Assembly (NCBI GenBank): GCA_016861025.1 | Contig: BOKO01000025.1 | Span: 1-64,000 of the forward strand | Direction: 5' to 3' | From: Chloroflexota bacterium | GTDB taxonomy: Bacteria > Chloroflexota > Anaerolineae > Caldilineales > Caldilineaceae | DNA length: 64,000 nt | Shown: piece by piece, positions 10,576 to 19,463 of the stretch | Numbering within the stretch: position 1 is the stretch's first letter | Layout of the letters: each line of letters starts with the position of its first letter | Translations under genes and position numbers: made by a program | The notes under the pieces: generated by a model | Told to the model about the DNA's origin: nothing | Database searches by the model: none | The model's input: only the letters and a program-made list of their open reading frames with translations

Positions 10576-11973
10576 TCAGTCAGCGGCGGCGGCAATATTG
10601 CCTGGAATCGGCTGCGGCATGCGATGAAGCTGACGATTCGCCCGCCAGACGCGCACCATCATGCCGGGCGTCATCAGGCTGGGTGGCGGCGCCATCAGAT
10701 TCATCACTTTGGCGAACGCGCGCCCCACCTCTGGGTCGACGAGTGTGGCGCGATGCACGGCGGCGACGTAGCGATTGAGTAAATCGATGCCGGCGGGTTT
10801 GGGGCCGGTCGTCTGCGGGAAGCGAAAATCCTCACCGACCGCCAACTGCCACGGCGTATCGATGATTTTTGCCGCACGCTTGAAGAAAGCCGGGGCAATG
10901 TCGGTCAGGTTGCCGTGTCGCTGCATCAGCAATTCATCCAGCGCCGCCGCCTGCATCGCCGCCGATGTCATCCCCTGTCCGTAGGTGGGATTAAAGCTGC
11001 TGATGGCGTCGCCCAGCACCAGATAGCCGGCCGGGAAACGGGTTAGCTTTTCGTAGTGGCGGCGCAGACTGCTGTTGAATTTGTGCGGGTAGACATCGGT
11101 CAACGCTTCAGCCTGGCGCATCATGTTGTAGATGTCAGGCGTCGGCATGGTGCGGGCGTATTCCAGAAAACCGGCGGGGTCGGTTGGCGCGTGGTCGCCT
11201 GCCCAGCCGCCCATCGACACGATCCAGCGGTCGCCCTCGATGGGAAACATCGCGCCAAAGCGTGTCTCGCGCGGCGCTTCCGGTGTGATCAGAACCCAAT
11301 CTCTGGCGTAGTCGTCGCTGGGGGTGCGGCGGAAGATTTGCGTGGCGTAGCCCACATTCACCTTGACTTCGCTCTCCACCGGCGCCGTGTAACCCAGCTC
11401 GGCCAGCCACTGCGGCGTGCGTGAGCCGCGCCCGGTGCAATCGACAATCAGATCGGCGTTGAGGACAGTCACGGCGCTATCCTGCGTACGTTGTTCAACC
11501 TCAACGCCGACGATGCGCGTGCGATCCGTGGTTGTCAACAGGCGGCGCACTGCACAATTGTCTAGTAGCGCGATGTTGCCCTGCGCCAGCGTGCGTGTGC
11601 GCACCAGATATTCCAGGAAGGGGCGGCTCATCAATACGGCTTTGCTGCCCAGCGTAAAACGTTGCCGATAGCCGCCATAGGTGCACCAGCGCATATTTTC
11701 GCCAAAGTCGCCGACGATGGCGCCGCCGGCTTCGAGCGCTTCCATCAGGTCGGGAAAGTAGCGGGTCATGATCTCCAGCCCGCTGGCGAGCAGTCCGTGC
11801 AGATGGCGCGTCTGCGGTTGTCCCTTACGCGCTTCCGGGCGGTCGGCGACCGGGTCGCGTTCAATCAACGTCACCTGGCTGAAGTGTTCACTCAGCACGC
11901 GCGCGGTCAGCAGGCCGGCCATGCTGGCGCCGAGGACGATGGCGTGAGCATGGGTGGCGGTCGAACGAGTCAT
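10576..11973 (-). CDS. FAD-dependent monooxygenase (PHBH-fold)
   Basis: 465-aa flavoprotein. The Rossmann FAD-binding motif is VLGASMAGLLTARVL near the N-terminus, a DCTGRGSRTPQWL segment lies in the middle, and the second FAD motif GDAISSFNPTYGQGM is near residue 330. It groups with the UbiH/PHBH-like family that hydroxylates or epoxidises aromatic or polyketide-like substrates using NAD(P)H and oxygen; the substrate is unknown. ATG 11973 has AGGAGG upstream. It is the last gene of a minus-strand cluster with an SRPBCC protein, an anchored protein and two SnoaL-like proteins, a combination that suggests modification of a small hydrophobic or cyclic compound. Confidence 0.8.
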   Translation of the reverse strand: MTRSTATHAHAIVLGASMAGLLTARVLSEHFSQVTLIERDPVADRPEARKGQPQTRHLHGLLASGLEIMTRYFPDLMEALEAGGAIVGDFGENMRWCTYGGYRQRFTLGSKAVLMSRPFLEYLVRTRTLAQGNIALLDNCAVRRLLTTTDRTRIVGVEVEQRTQDSAVTVLNADLIVDCTGRGSRTPQWLAELGYTAPVESEVKVNVGYATQIFRRTPSDDYARDWVLITPEAPRETRFGAMFPIEGDRWIVSMGGWAGDHAPTDPAGFLEYARTMPTPDIYNMMRQAEALTDVYPHKFNSSLRRHYEKLTRFPAGYLVLGDAISSFNPTYGQGMTSAAMQAAALDELLMQRHGNLTDIAPAFFKRAAKIIDTPWQLAVGEDFRFPQTTGPKPAGIDLLNRYVAAVHRATLVDPEVGRAFAKVMNLMAPPPSLMTPGMMVRVWRANRQLHRMPQPIPGNIAAAAD

Positions 11974-12077
11974 TGGTTTCCTCCTGTTGTGTGTAAAGCC
12001 GGGCGTCTGCCCGTTGTGCGAAACTGATGACTCCACTCTAGACCTTCGTTCTGTTCATTTCCCATGCCGGGCGCGGA

Positions 12078-12590
12078 TCAGTGATTGCTCATTTGCTGTT
12101 CAGGCTGCTCAACTTCAGTGCTCTCAGGCAATAGATGCGCCCCCAGCCAGTGCGCCAGCCCTTCCCCGCCCCACGCCATCACGACATCGTGATTCCAGGC
12201 AAAGAGTGGACGCGCCACTGGCGCCAGCAGATTCATCCACGCCCGTGTGGTCTGCACGCTCCAGTCGTAGCGTACGGTGGTGAAGGCGCCCGTTTCGACA
12301 AAGGTCCAACAACCGACGCCCTGCAACTCGCCTTGCGCGCGGCCTGCGAGCCGACGATAGGGTTCAACGTGCGTCGTTTCCATCTCAAAGACCAGACGAT
12401 ACGGCAGCTTGCTCTTCCAGGTGTAGCGATGAATCACCCCCAGGCCAGCGGCGTCGCCTGGGCGAAGCTGAACAACCGCTTCGACGCCGCGCCACCAGAG
12501 CGGCCAGCGTTCGACCCCGGTGATGGCAGTCCAGATGGCGGTGACAGGTGCATCCAGCCGCCAGACGGTGGTAAAGGAGTAGTCGGCCAT
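12078..12590 (-). CDS. SRPBCC/START-fold polyketide cyclase-like protein
   Basis: 170-aa protein beginning MADYSFTTVWRLDAP, with the typical SRPBCC opening (beta strand, then PVTAIWTAITGVERWPLWW) and a C-terminal amphipathic helix. This helix-grip fold binds hydrophobic ligands and is used by aromatase/cyclases and lipid carriers. No catalytic signature can be assigned. ATG 12590 fits the domain start; a longer frame upstream to 12815 has no family similarity. It lies about 100 bp upstream of the FAD monooxygenase and is probably co-transcribed with it. Confidence 0.72.
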   Translation of the reverse strand: MADYSFTTVWRLDAPVTAIWTAITGVERWPLWWRGVEAVVQLRPGDAAGLGVIHRYTWKSKLPYRLVFEMETTHVEPYRRLAGRAQGELQGVGCWTFVETGAFTTVRYDWSVQTTRAWMNLLAPVARPLFAWNHDVVMAWGGEGLAHWLGAHLLPESTEVEQPEQQMSNH

Positions 12591-12682
12591 GATGGTCCAT
12601 CCTTTGGTCGTTTTATGGAGTCTAGCGAATAGAATCGGTGCTCGTCGTTGCGGTTGCGAGCGGCGCCTACATACCCCCGTAG

Positions 12683-12701
12683 ACGCCGCTCGCAGCGGCG
12701 T
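12683..12701. terminator. Hairpin after the 12.8-13.5 kb gene
   Basis: Arms ACGCCGCT and AGCGGCGT with a 3-base loop lie downstream of the minus-strand gene ending at 12848. There is no long U-tract, so this is only a possible transcript end or processing site. Confidence 0.35.
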
Positions 12702-12847
12702 GTTCTTGTCTGCCCAATCACGCTCATCCAGCCAAATATATGCGTCGACCGACGCCAGGCAGCTGCGAGCCGTATCTACGTTGATTACCGGCTTATTTTG
12801 TTGATCCGCCTTCAACCGGACAGCCAGTCTGCTGGGCGGGCGCCGCC

Positions 12848-13525
12848 CTACTTGATGGCGATGGAGGTCGGGCTGACTGCGCGATACGCCTCCTGGAGCA
12901 GTTGCTCGATCGCTCGCCAGTCGGCGGCGACATCCTCCGAATACCCCCCCGTGATGCGATCGACGGTGGCGGCGGCCTGGGCGCGTTTTTCGGCGGAGCG
13001 GCGGATGGCGGCTGCCGGTGCGTTGAAGAGGGCGGCGTGCAGACTTTCCAATGCAGCCACCATCGGCGCGATGTCACCAGCGTGGCGGGGTGCAGCTTTG
13101 CGGGCCATAGCCAGATCGCGATGCACGACCCAGTAATTCATCTCCAGCGCAGCGAGCGCGGCGGCGTCGGTGCGTAAACCGGCCGCAGTGCGCGCCCTGA
13201 CGTAGAAGTTTGTGAGATGCTGCGTCGCCGCAGCCATGTCATTATCGAGCGGAGCAAAAGTGGCCGCAGCGCGCACGATGTCCAGCGCTCCCAGCGCAGC
13301 GTCGAGCCAGCTCATGCAGAACTGCGTGCGATTCATCTGCACCATCAGCGCAAGCACACGCGGCCAGTCACGGTCATAATAAGCTTCCCAGCCGGCCTTT
13401 TCGAGATAGGCAATCCGGTCAGGGACGAAGGCGGCGCACTGGGGACGGCGTTGCACCAGGGCAATGACTGCCACCAGGATGGCGGTCAGCAGAAGGCCGG
13501 CAATGAGCGATCGTGGCGGGCGCAT
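12848..13525 (-). CDS. Membrane-anchored protein of unknown function
   Basis: 225-aa protein with an N-terminal hydrophobic segment (SLIAGLLLTAILVAVIALV, about residues 6-24) that acts as signal anchor. The rest is a soluble, Ala-rich helical domain predicted outside the membrane. The start at 13525 is chosen for AAGGAG upstream; the frame extends further without similarity. No family is recognised. It sits in the minus-strand cluster between the SRPBCC protein and the SnoaL-like proteins, with a gap of about 70 bp to the latter. Confidence 0.6.
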   Translation of the reverse strand: MRPPRSLIAGLLLTAILVAVIALVQRRPQCAAFVPDRIAYLEKAGWEAYYDRDWPRVLALMVQMNRTQFCMSWLDAALGALDIVRAAATFAPLDNDMAAATQHLTNFYVRARTAAGLRTDAAALAALEMNYWVVHRDLAMARKAAPRHAGDIAPMVAALESLHAALFNAPAAAIRRSAEKRAQAAATVDRITGGYSEDVAADWRAIEQLLQEAYRAVSPTSIAIK

Positions 13526-13593
13526 CGTAGCAACTCCTTGTGTAGGGCGCCATCCAGCCGCCGCCGGATAGCGCCTTCCGATCGTCGGCATGG

Positions 13594-14025
13594 TTAGCCG
13601 GCCGCAGGCATCACGCCCAGCTGCTGGAGCATGCCCAGGAAGTCCCAGTTGCCCCAGGTTTCGGCAATCTTGCCATCCTCGAAGCGCTCGACGCTGATGC
13701 CGGAGATCGTGACGCGTCGATGCGTCGGCGGCATGCCGTTGAGCGAGCCCGTGTTCGTGCCTGTCGCAGTCCAGCGTGTGGCGACCTTATCGCCCTCAGC
13801 CACCTGCGCGTCGATAATGAACTGCACGTCAGGAAACGCCGCGCGGTAGAGCGTCACGACATTTCGGGTTGCCTGTGAGCCAACGCCAAAGCCGCCCGGC
13901 GGCGTATACGGATCATGGTTGGTGTAAGTAGGCGTGTGAATCTCGTCGGCTACGTCGAGCCGATTCTGATTGAAAATGTCGAGATACCAGCGGCGGACGG
14001 TAGCCTTGTTCTGTGCGGTGGACAT
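13594..14025 (-). CDS. SnoaL-like ester cyclase family protein
   Basis: 143-aa NTF2-fold protein of the SnoaL type: a helix with VRRWYLDIFNQNRLDVADEI, then PPGGFGVG, RAAFPDVQFIIDAQVAEGDKVATRWTATGTN and the C-terminal WGNWDFLGMLQQLGV, all usual for this family. Members range from polyketide cyclases to uncharacterised scavenger enzymes. It is a paralogue of the next gene, with which it shares the C-terminal FMGL/FLGMLQQLGV motif. The two are 44 bp apart and probably co-transcribed. Confidence 0.82.
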   Translation of the reverse strand: MSTAQNKATVRRWYLDIFNQNRLDVADEIHTPTYTNHDPYTPPGGFGVGSQATRNVVTLYRAAFPDVQFIIDAQVAEGDKVATRWTATGTNTGSLNGMPPTHRRVTISGISVERFEDGKIAETWGNWDFLGMLQQLGVMPAAG

Positions 14026-14069
14026 GGTTGAAGCCTCCTGTTGCCCTATCGATGGAATGAGAGTTGAAA

Positions 14070-14495
14070 TTACGCAGTTGCCTGAGCCGGGATGACGCCA
14101 AGCTGTTGCATCAACCCCATAAAATCGGAATGCGACCAGCGTTCGACGACCTTGCCGGCGACGAAGCGCAGCATGGTCGCACCGCTGATGGTGAACTGCC
14201 TGCCGGTGGCGGGAATGCCGTTGAATTCGCCCAGGTGGGCGCCGGCGACATGGTAGCGCACGGCCAGCGTGTCCCCTTCGGCGATGATGTCGTCAAAATG
14301 CAACTGCACGTCGGGAAAACCGGCAAGAAAAGCAGTGTAGAAGATACGCAGCCCGGTGTGCCCCTGGGGCAACCCCGGCGGCAGAAAATGAGCGATGGCG
14401 TCTGGCGCATAGAGCGTCGTGAGATAACCTTCGATGTCGCCGGCGTTGAAATAGCGACGCGCCTGTTCAAGAACGGCTTGATTGGTAGTGCTCAT
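14070..14495 (-). CDS. SnoaL-like protein, paralogue of the neighbouring gene
   Basis: 141-aa NTF2-fold SnoaL-like protein (ARRYFNAGDIEGYLTTLYAP, GFPDVQLHFDDIIAEGDTLAVRY, FMGLMQQLGVIPAQ). ATG 14495 is preferred to a TTG three codons upstream because AGGAGG then lies at normal spacing. First gene of the minus-strand cluster 14495-10576, divergent from proB. Confidence 0.82.
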   Translation of the reverse strand: MSTTNQAVLEQARRYFNAGDIEGYLTTLYAPDAIAHFLPPGLPQGHTGLRIFYTAFLAGFPDVQLHFDDIIAEGDTLAVRYHVAGAHLGEFNGIPATGRQFTISGATMLRFVAGKVVERWSHSDFMGLMQQLGVIPAQATA

Positions 14496-14700
14496 CGTGT
14501 GCAATCCTCCTGATGGTTGACAAAGTGTGTACGAAAAGGAGAGCGTTAGGGGCGTGACAACGAATGCGTTACGCCAATTGCGCCGCCGGCAACACCTCCA
14601 ACTGCATCAACCAACTGGCGTCGTCATTCTGTCTGCCTCCCCAGAATAAAGCGTTCATCTCTCCGTTTCCAGCCCGAATGTTGCTCAATTTCTGCTCATT

Positions 14701-14731
14701 TTGACCGAACCCGCCCTGCATCCGCTATACT
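14701..14731 (+). promoter_or_regulatory. proB promoter, apparently leaderless transcript
   Basis: TTGACC (14701-14706), 19-bp spacer, TATACT (14726-14731). The ATG of proB is only 7 bp after the -10 box, so transcription would start at or next to the start codon. There is also no Shine-Dalgarno. Confidence 0.6.
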
Positions 14732-14738
14732 TTTCAGT

Positions 14739-15845
<1,107 letters not shown>

Positions 15846-15869
15846 GCAGCGACCATCGAGAGCGTGTCT

Positions 15870-16781
15870 TTATTCGGTCAACATGCGAATTATCACGGGG
15901 TAGGTCAGGTCAACCTGCTGAAAGGTCTGGTTTGGATCGATCATATCGTGCCACACTTTCTGCGCGGCGGGGAAGACATACCGTTCGATCTCGATGCCGT
16001 GGCTTTCCCAGCGATCAAGGATGTCGTAGGCGATCGAATTTTTGACGGCTGTATCGAACTCGCTGGTGATTAACTTCAGCCGCTTCGCCCGCGCCGGCAT
16101 GTTGGCGCTCATATCGTAGATATGCCGTCCAAGCCGGAAAATCTGCGCCAGACTGTGCGTGCTGAAGCGCGGATAGGCGTAGGGCGGCCCGACGATCTGC
16201 TCCTTAACGCGTGGATCCCACCAGATGTACATGTTCTTCAAGCGCGGGGCGACATTGCGAAAAAACGTGCTGACCCACATCGGGACAAAAGGCAGCCCCG
16301 CCGAAGGTGCGATCCCCACCACCAGGTCGACGTCAGAGCGATACTGCGCCACCCACGACGCCATCACCCCACCACACGAGATGCCGCAAACGCTGACATG
16401 CTCGCCCAGTCCAGTCGCAATATCGATGCTCTCCTGGCAGCTCTGCACGAGTTCTTCAGCGGTGAGCTTCTCTTGTTCAGTGGTCATCGGATCATTCAAG
16501 CCATGGTGCGGCAAGCGCGGAACCAGCACATTATAGCCGCGGTTGAAGAACTCTTCGCCCAGGCGGTCGAATTGAGGCGGTGCGTTGGTGTAGCCATGAT
16601 AGAAGACGATGACGCGCTCGGTCTTGCGTCCATGTGAACGAAAACATACACCGCTGCCCGGGCGCACGCTGGCATCGTCTCTGGCTTGCAGCGCACGGAT
16701 GCGGTCCACAGCCTCCTCGAAGGTGCGCGTCGGTTGAGAAGGGAAAAACATCGGCCCAAGCCCAGTGGTTGATCGGCTCAT
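15870..16781 (-). CDS. Alpha/beta hydrolase
   Basis: 303-aa protein with the oxyanion segment VFYHGYTNAP, the nucleophile elbow GISCG (Ser in GxSxG, about residue 138) and a late His in KVWHDMIDP. Members of this group are carboxylesterases or lysophospholipase-like; the substrate cannot be told. No signal peptide, so it is probably cytosolic. ATG 16781 is preferred to an upstream TTG at 16808. It converges with proB with only 24 bp between stops. Confidence 0.8.
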   Translation of the reverse strand: MSRSTTGLGPMFFPSQPTRTFEEAVDRIRALQARDDASVRPGSGVCFRSHGRKTERVIVFYHGYTNAPPQFDRLGEEFFNRGYNVLVPRLPHHGLNDPMTTEQEKLTAEELVQSCQESIDIATGLGEHVSVCGISCGGVMASWVAQYRSDVDLVVGIAPSAGLPFVPMWVSTFFRNVAPRLKNMYIWWDPRVKEQIVGPPYAYPRFSTHSLAQIFRLGRHIYDMSANMPARAKRLKLITSEFDTAVKNSIAYDILDRWESHGIEIERYVFPAAQKVWHDMIDPNQTFQQVDLTYPVIIRMLTE

Positions 16782-16874
16782 GTAGGTCTGCCACCTGTCG
16801 TTGTACAAGTGATTGGCGGGTAATAAATGGTAGGCAGTGTATCATCAGTGGTGAGTTGTGTCTAACAAGTCTTT

Positions 16875-17123
16875 TTGAAAAGATTCTTTGAGACCGGCAA
16901 CCTGGCGGAAAAACTGGATGTGTCGCCATCGACGCTGCATCGTGTTCTCAGGCAGCAAAGCAGTGTGACGCCCGATATGGCGTTGCGTCTGTCGATTGTG
17001 TTAGGACGCACCCCTGAAAGCTGGCTAATGATGCAGGATCAGTACGACCTCTGGTGCGCCAGGCAACGCCTTGACTTAAACAGAGTGCAGCAGATCGACT
17101 TCGCTAGACAACCAGAATCCTGA
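16875..17123 (+). pseudogene. HigA-like XRE antitoxin, N-terminally truncated and orphan
   Basis: 82-aa frame whose middle matches the HigA/VapI family: VSPSTLHRVLRQQSSVTPDM, MALRLSIVLGRTPESWL and QDQYDLW are the conserved HTH and C-terminal parts. The usual N-terminus (HPGEVLREDYLEPLGLS-type) is missing, and no higB toxin is next to it. Probably a gene remnant, although a short functional repressor cannot be excluded. Confidence 0.5.
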
Positions 17124-17127
17124 GCCG

Positions 17128-17958
17128 TCACCCTAGCGCCACATCCATCACCATCATCACCACAAAGCCGAGCAAGGTAAAGGCGGTGGCAAGGTCGGTG
17201 TTGCGCCCTTGCTGCGATTCGGGAATCAATTCCTCGACGACGACAAAGATCATGGCGCCGGCGGCAAAAGCGAGTGCATAGGGCAGGATCGGCGTGACAA
17301 GCTGCACCGCCAGCGCACCGATCACACCGCCGATCGGCTCGACAATGCCCGAAGCCTGACCCGCCCAGAATGCATCGCTGCGATGGAAGCCCTCGCGCCG
17401 CAGCGGGATCGAAACAGCCATGCCCTCCGGAAAGTTCTGCAGCCCGATGCCAATCGCCAGCGCCACGGCGGAGCCGAAGGTTGCCACCGACTGCTCCAGC
17501 CCAAGCGCGCCAAAGGCAACGCCGACGGCAAGCCCTTCCGGCAGGTTGTGCAGCGTGATCGCCATGATCAGCAAGATACTGCGCTGCCATTCCGTCTTGA
17601 TGCCCTCTGCCTGCGCCCTTTGCTGGCCGAGGTGAAGATGTGGCAGCACTTTGTCGATGCCCGCAACAAAGAGGCCTCCTAGCAAGAACCCAACCGCAGC
17701 CTGAAACCAGCCTGCGTCGCCGTTCTCTTTCGACATCTCGATCGCCGGCGCCAGCAGCGACCAGAACGACGCTGCAATCATCACGCCGGCGGCAAAACCG
17801 AGCATTGCGTCGAGCACCTTACGGTTGACAGTTTTGAAAAAGAAAACGGTCGCTGCGCCCAACGCCGTCACGCCCCATGTAAAACAGGTGGCAAATAATG
17901 CGAGCCAGACGGGGTTTACGCGCTCAAGCCATTCAGGGATCACCATACAAGATAGCAT
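17128..17958 (-). CDS. ZIP-family divalent metal transporter
   Basis: 276-aa integral membrane protein with about eight hydrophobic segments. The two ZIP signatures HNLPEG (TM4) and QNFPEG (TM5) form the metal site, and a Glu-Glu in VVVEELIPE lies near TM7. A His-containing loop (LPHLHLGQQ) lies between TM3 and TM4. It would import zinc or other divalent metals across the cytoplasmic membrane, closest to ZupT/GufA-type proteins. ATG 17958 and ATG 17946 are both possible starts; neither has a clear ribosome site. Confidence 0.88.
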   Translation of the reverse strand: MLSCMVIPEWLERVNPVWLALFATCFTWGVTALGAATVFFFKTVNRKVLDAMLGFAAGVMIAASFWSLLAPAIEMSKENGDAGWFQAAVGFLLGGLFVAGIDKVLPHLHLGQQRAQAEGIKTEWQRSILLIMAITLHNLPEGLAVGVAFGALGLEQSVATFGSAVALAIGIGLQNFPEGMAVSIPLRREGFHRSDAFWAGQASGIVEPIGGVIGALAVQLVTPILPYALAFAAGAMIFVVVEELIPESQQGRNTDLATAFTLLGFVVMMVMDVALG

Positions 17959-18104
17959 ACCGCCAACAAGGTTTGCGCCCCAACTTTGCCACGGTTACAA
18001 TCTGGCAATAGCGGGTGATTGGCTCGATCGCCCTATAGCAGGCGGCGTATGCGGCGACAGCGCCGCTCTGGACAAACTTCATCGGTGATGACAAGAGGAA
18101 TAGA

Positions 18105-19415
18105 ATGACTCACATTATGGTTGCCCCCGGCAACGCCCTTACTGGCGCGTGCTCTGTGCCGGGTGACAAGTCGATCAGCCATCGCGCCGTGATGTTCGGC
18201 GCCATTGCCGAGGGTGACACCCATGTGCGCAACTTTCTCGACGGCGGCGACTGCCGTTCGACAATCGAGGTGATGCGCGGCCTGGGCGTGCAGATCGACG
18301 TGATCACGCCCACCGAGTTGATCGTGCATGGGCGCGGGCTGGATGGTTTGCAGGAGCCGACCGATGTGCTCGACTGCGGCAATTCGGGCACAACGATTCG
18401 TCTCCTCACCGGCTTGCTGGTCGGACAACGCTTTGCCTCCTTTCTCAACGGCACAGCGCAGATCCGCCGTCGGCCCATGGGACGCATTGTGCGTCCTCTG
18501 CGCGGCATGGGCGCCGACATCATGGGGCGACAGAATGGAGAGTACGCGCCGCTCGGCATTCGCCCGGCGCGGCTCAACGGCATGGAATACACGATGCCCG
18601 TCGCCAGCGCACAGGTCAAGAGCTGTCTGCTGCTGGCTGGTCTCTACGCTCATGGGCTGACGCTCGTCATTGAGCCTGGCCCGGCGCGCGACCACACCGA
18701 ACGCATGTTGGCGGCGATGGGCGCACCCATCGCCGTCTACGGAAACAAGGTTTCCAGCGAGCGACCGCAATCGCCGCTGAAGGCGCTCGACCTCACCGTG
18801 CCCGGCGATATGTCCTCAGCCGCGTTTCTGCTTGTAGCGGGTGCAATTACACCCGGCAGCCACATCACAATTCGCGGCGTTGGCGTCAACCCGACGCGCA
18901 CCGGCATTGTCGATGCGCTGATGGAAATGGGCGCCTCGATTGCGTTCGAGAACCGGCGCGAGGAGGGCGGCGAGCCGGTCGCCGACCTGGTTGTCACCGC
19001 CTCGACGCTGCGCGGTGCGACCTTTGGCGGCGAGCAGATCGTGACAATGATCGACGAACTGCCGATCCTGGCTGTCGCCGCCACACAGGCCGAAGGTCGC
19101 ACAGTTGTGCGCGACGCCCACGAATTGCGCGTCAAGGAGACCGACCGCATCGCCACCACGGTGAGCGAACTGCGCAAGCTTGGCGCACGCATCGAACCAA
19201 CAGCCGATGGCTTTATCATCGACGGCCCGACGCCATTGATCGGCGCGCCGGTCGAGTCACATGATGATCACCGCCTGGCAATGGCAATGACAGTCGCTGG
19301 GCTTGTCGCGCGCGGACAGACCGTTGTCCACGGCGCGGAAGTGACCGGCGACAGCTTCCCCGGTTTCGAGGTCACATTGCAAGCGCTTGGTGCAGACTTG
19401 CTTGTGAGCGAATAG
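18105..19415 (+). CDS. aroA: 3-phosphoshikimate 1-carboxyvinyltransferase (EPSP synthase)
   Basis: 436-aa AroA, joining shikimate-3-phosphate and PEP in the chorismate pathway. Conserved blocks: PGDKSISHRAVM, DCGNSGTTIRLLTG, RPMGRIVRPLR and the active-site segments VKSCLLLAGLYA, ELRVKETDRIA and DDHRLAMAMTVAGL. The RPMG/DCGNSGT sequences are of the bacterial type; glyphosate class is not assigned. AGAGGAA precedes the ATG. It stands in the same direction as recN, 48 bp upstream of it, with a separate promoter-like sequence between. Confidence 0.97.
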   Translation: MTHIMVAPGNALTGACSVPGDKSISHRAVMFGAIAEGDTHVRNFLDGGDCRSTIEVMRGLGVQIDVITPTELIVHGRGLDGLQEPTDVLDCGNSGTTIRLLTGLLVGQRFASFLNGTAQIRRRPMGRIVRPLRGMGADIMGRQNGEYAPLGIRPARLNGMEYTMPVASAQVKSCLLLAGLYAHGLTLVIEPGPARDHTERMLAAMGAPIAVYGNKVSSERPQSPLKALDLTVPGDMSSAAFLLVAGAITPGSHITIRGVGVNPTRTGIVDALMEMGASIAFENRREEGGEPVADLVVTASTLRGATFGGEQIVTMIDELPILAVAATQAEGRTVVRDAHELRVKETDRIATTVSELRKLGARIEPTADGFIIDGPTPLIGAPVESHDDHRLAMAMTVAGLVARGQTVVHGAEVTGDSFPGFEVTLQALGADLLVSE

Positions 19416-19445
19416 AGTTTATGTGAGAAATGCATCGACCACTTG

Positions 19446-19454
19446 TGCTAAAAT
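19446..19454 (+). promoter_or_regulatory. Possible extended -10 of recN
   Basis: TGcTAAAAT ends 9 bp before the recN ATG and no clear -35 is present. If used, the transcript would be nearly leaderless, as for proB. No LexA-type box is recognisable. Confidence 0.35.
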
Positions 19455-19463
19455 AGCAATGCT

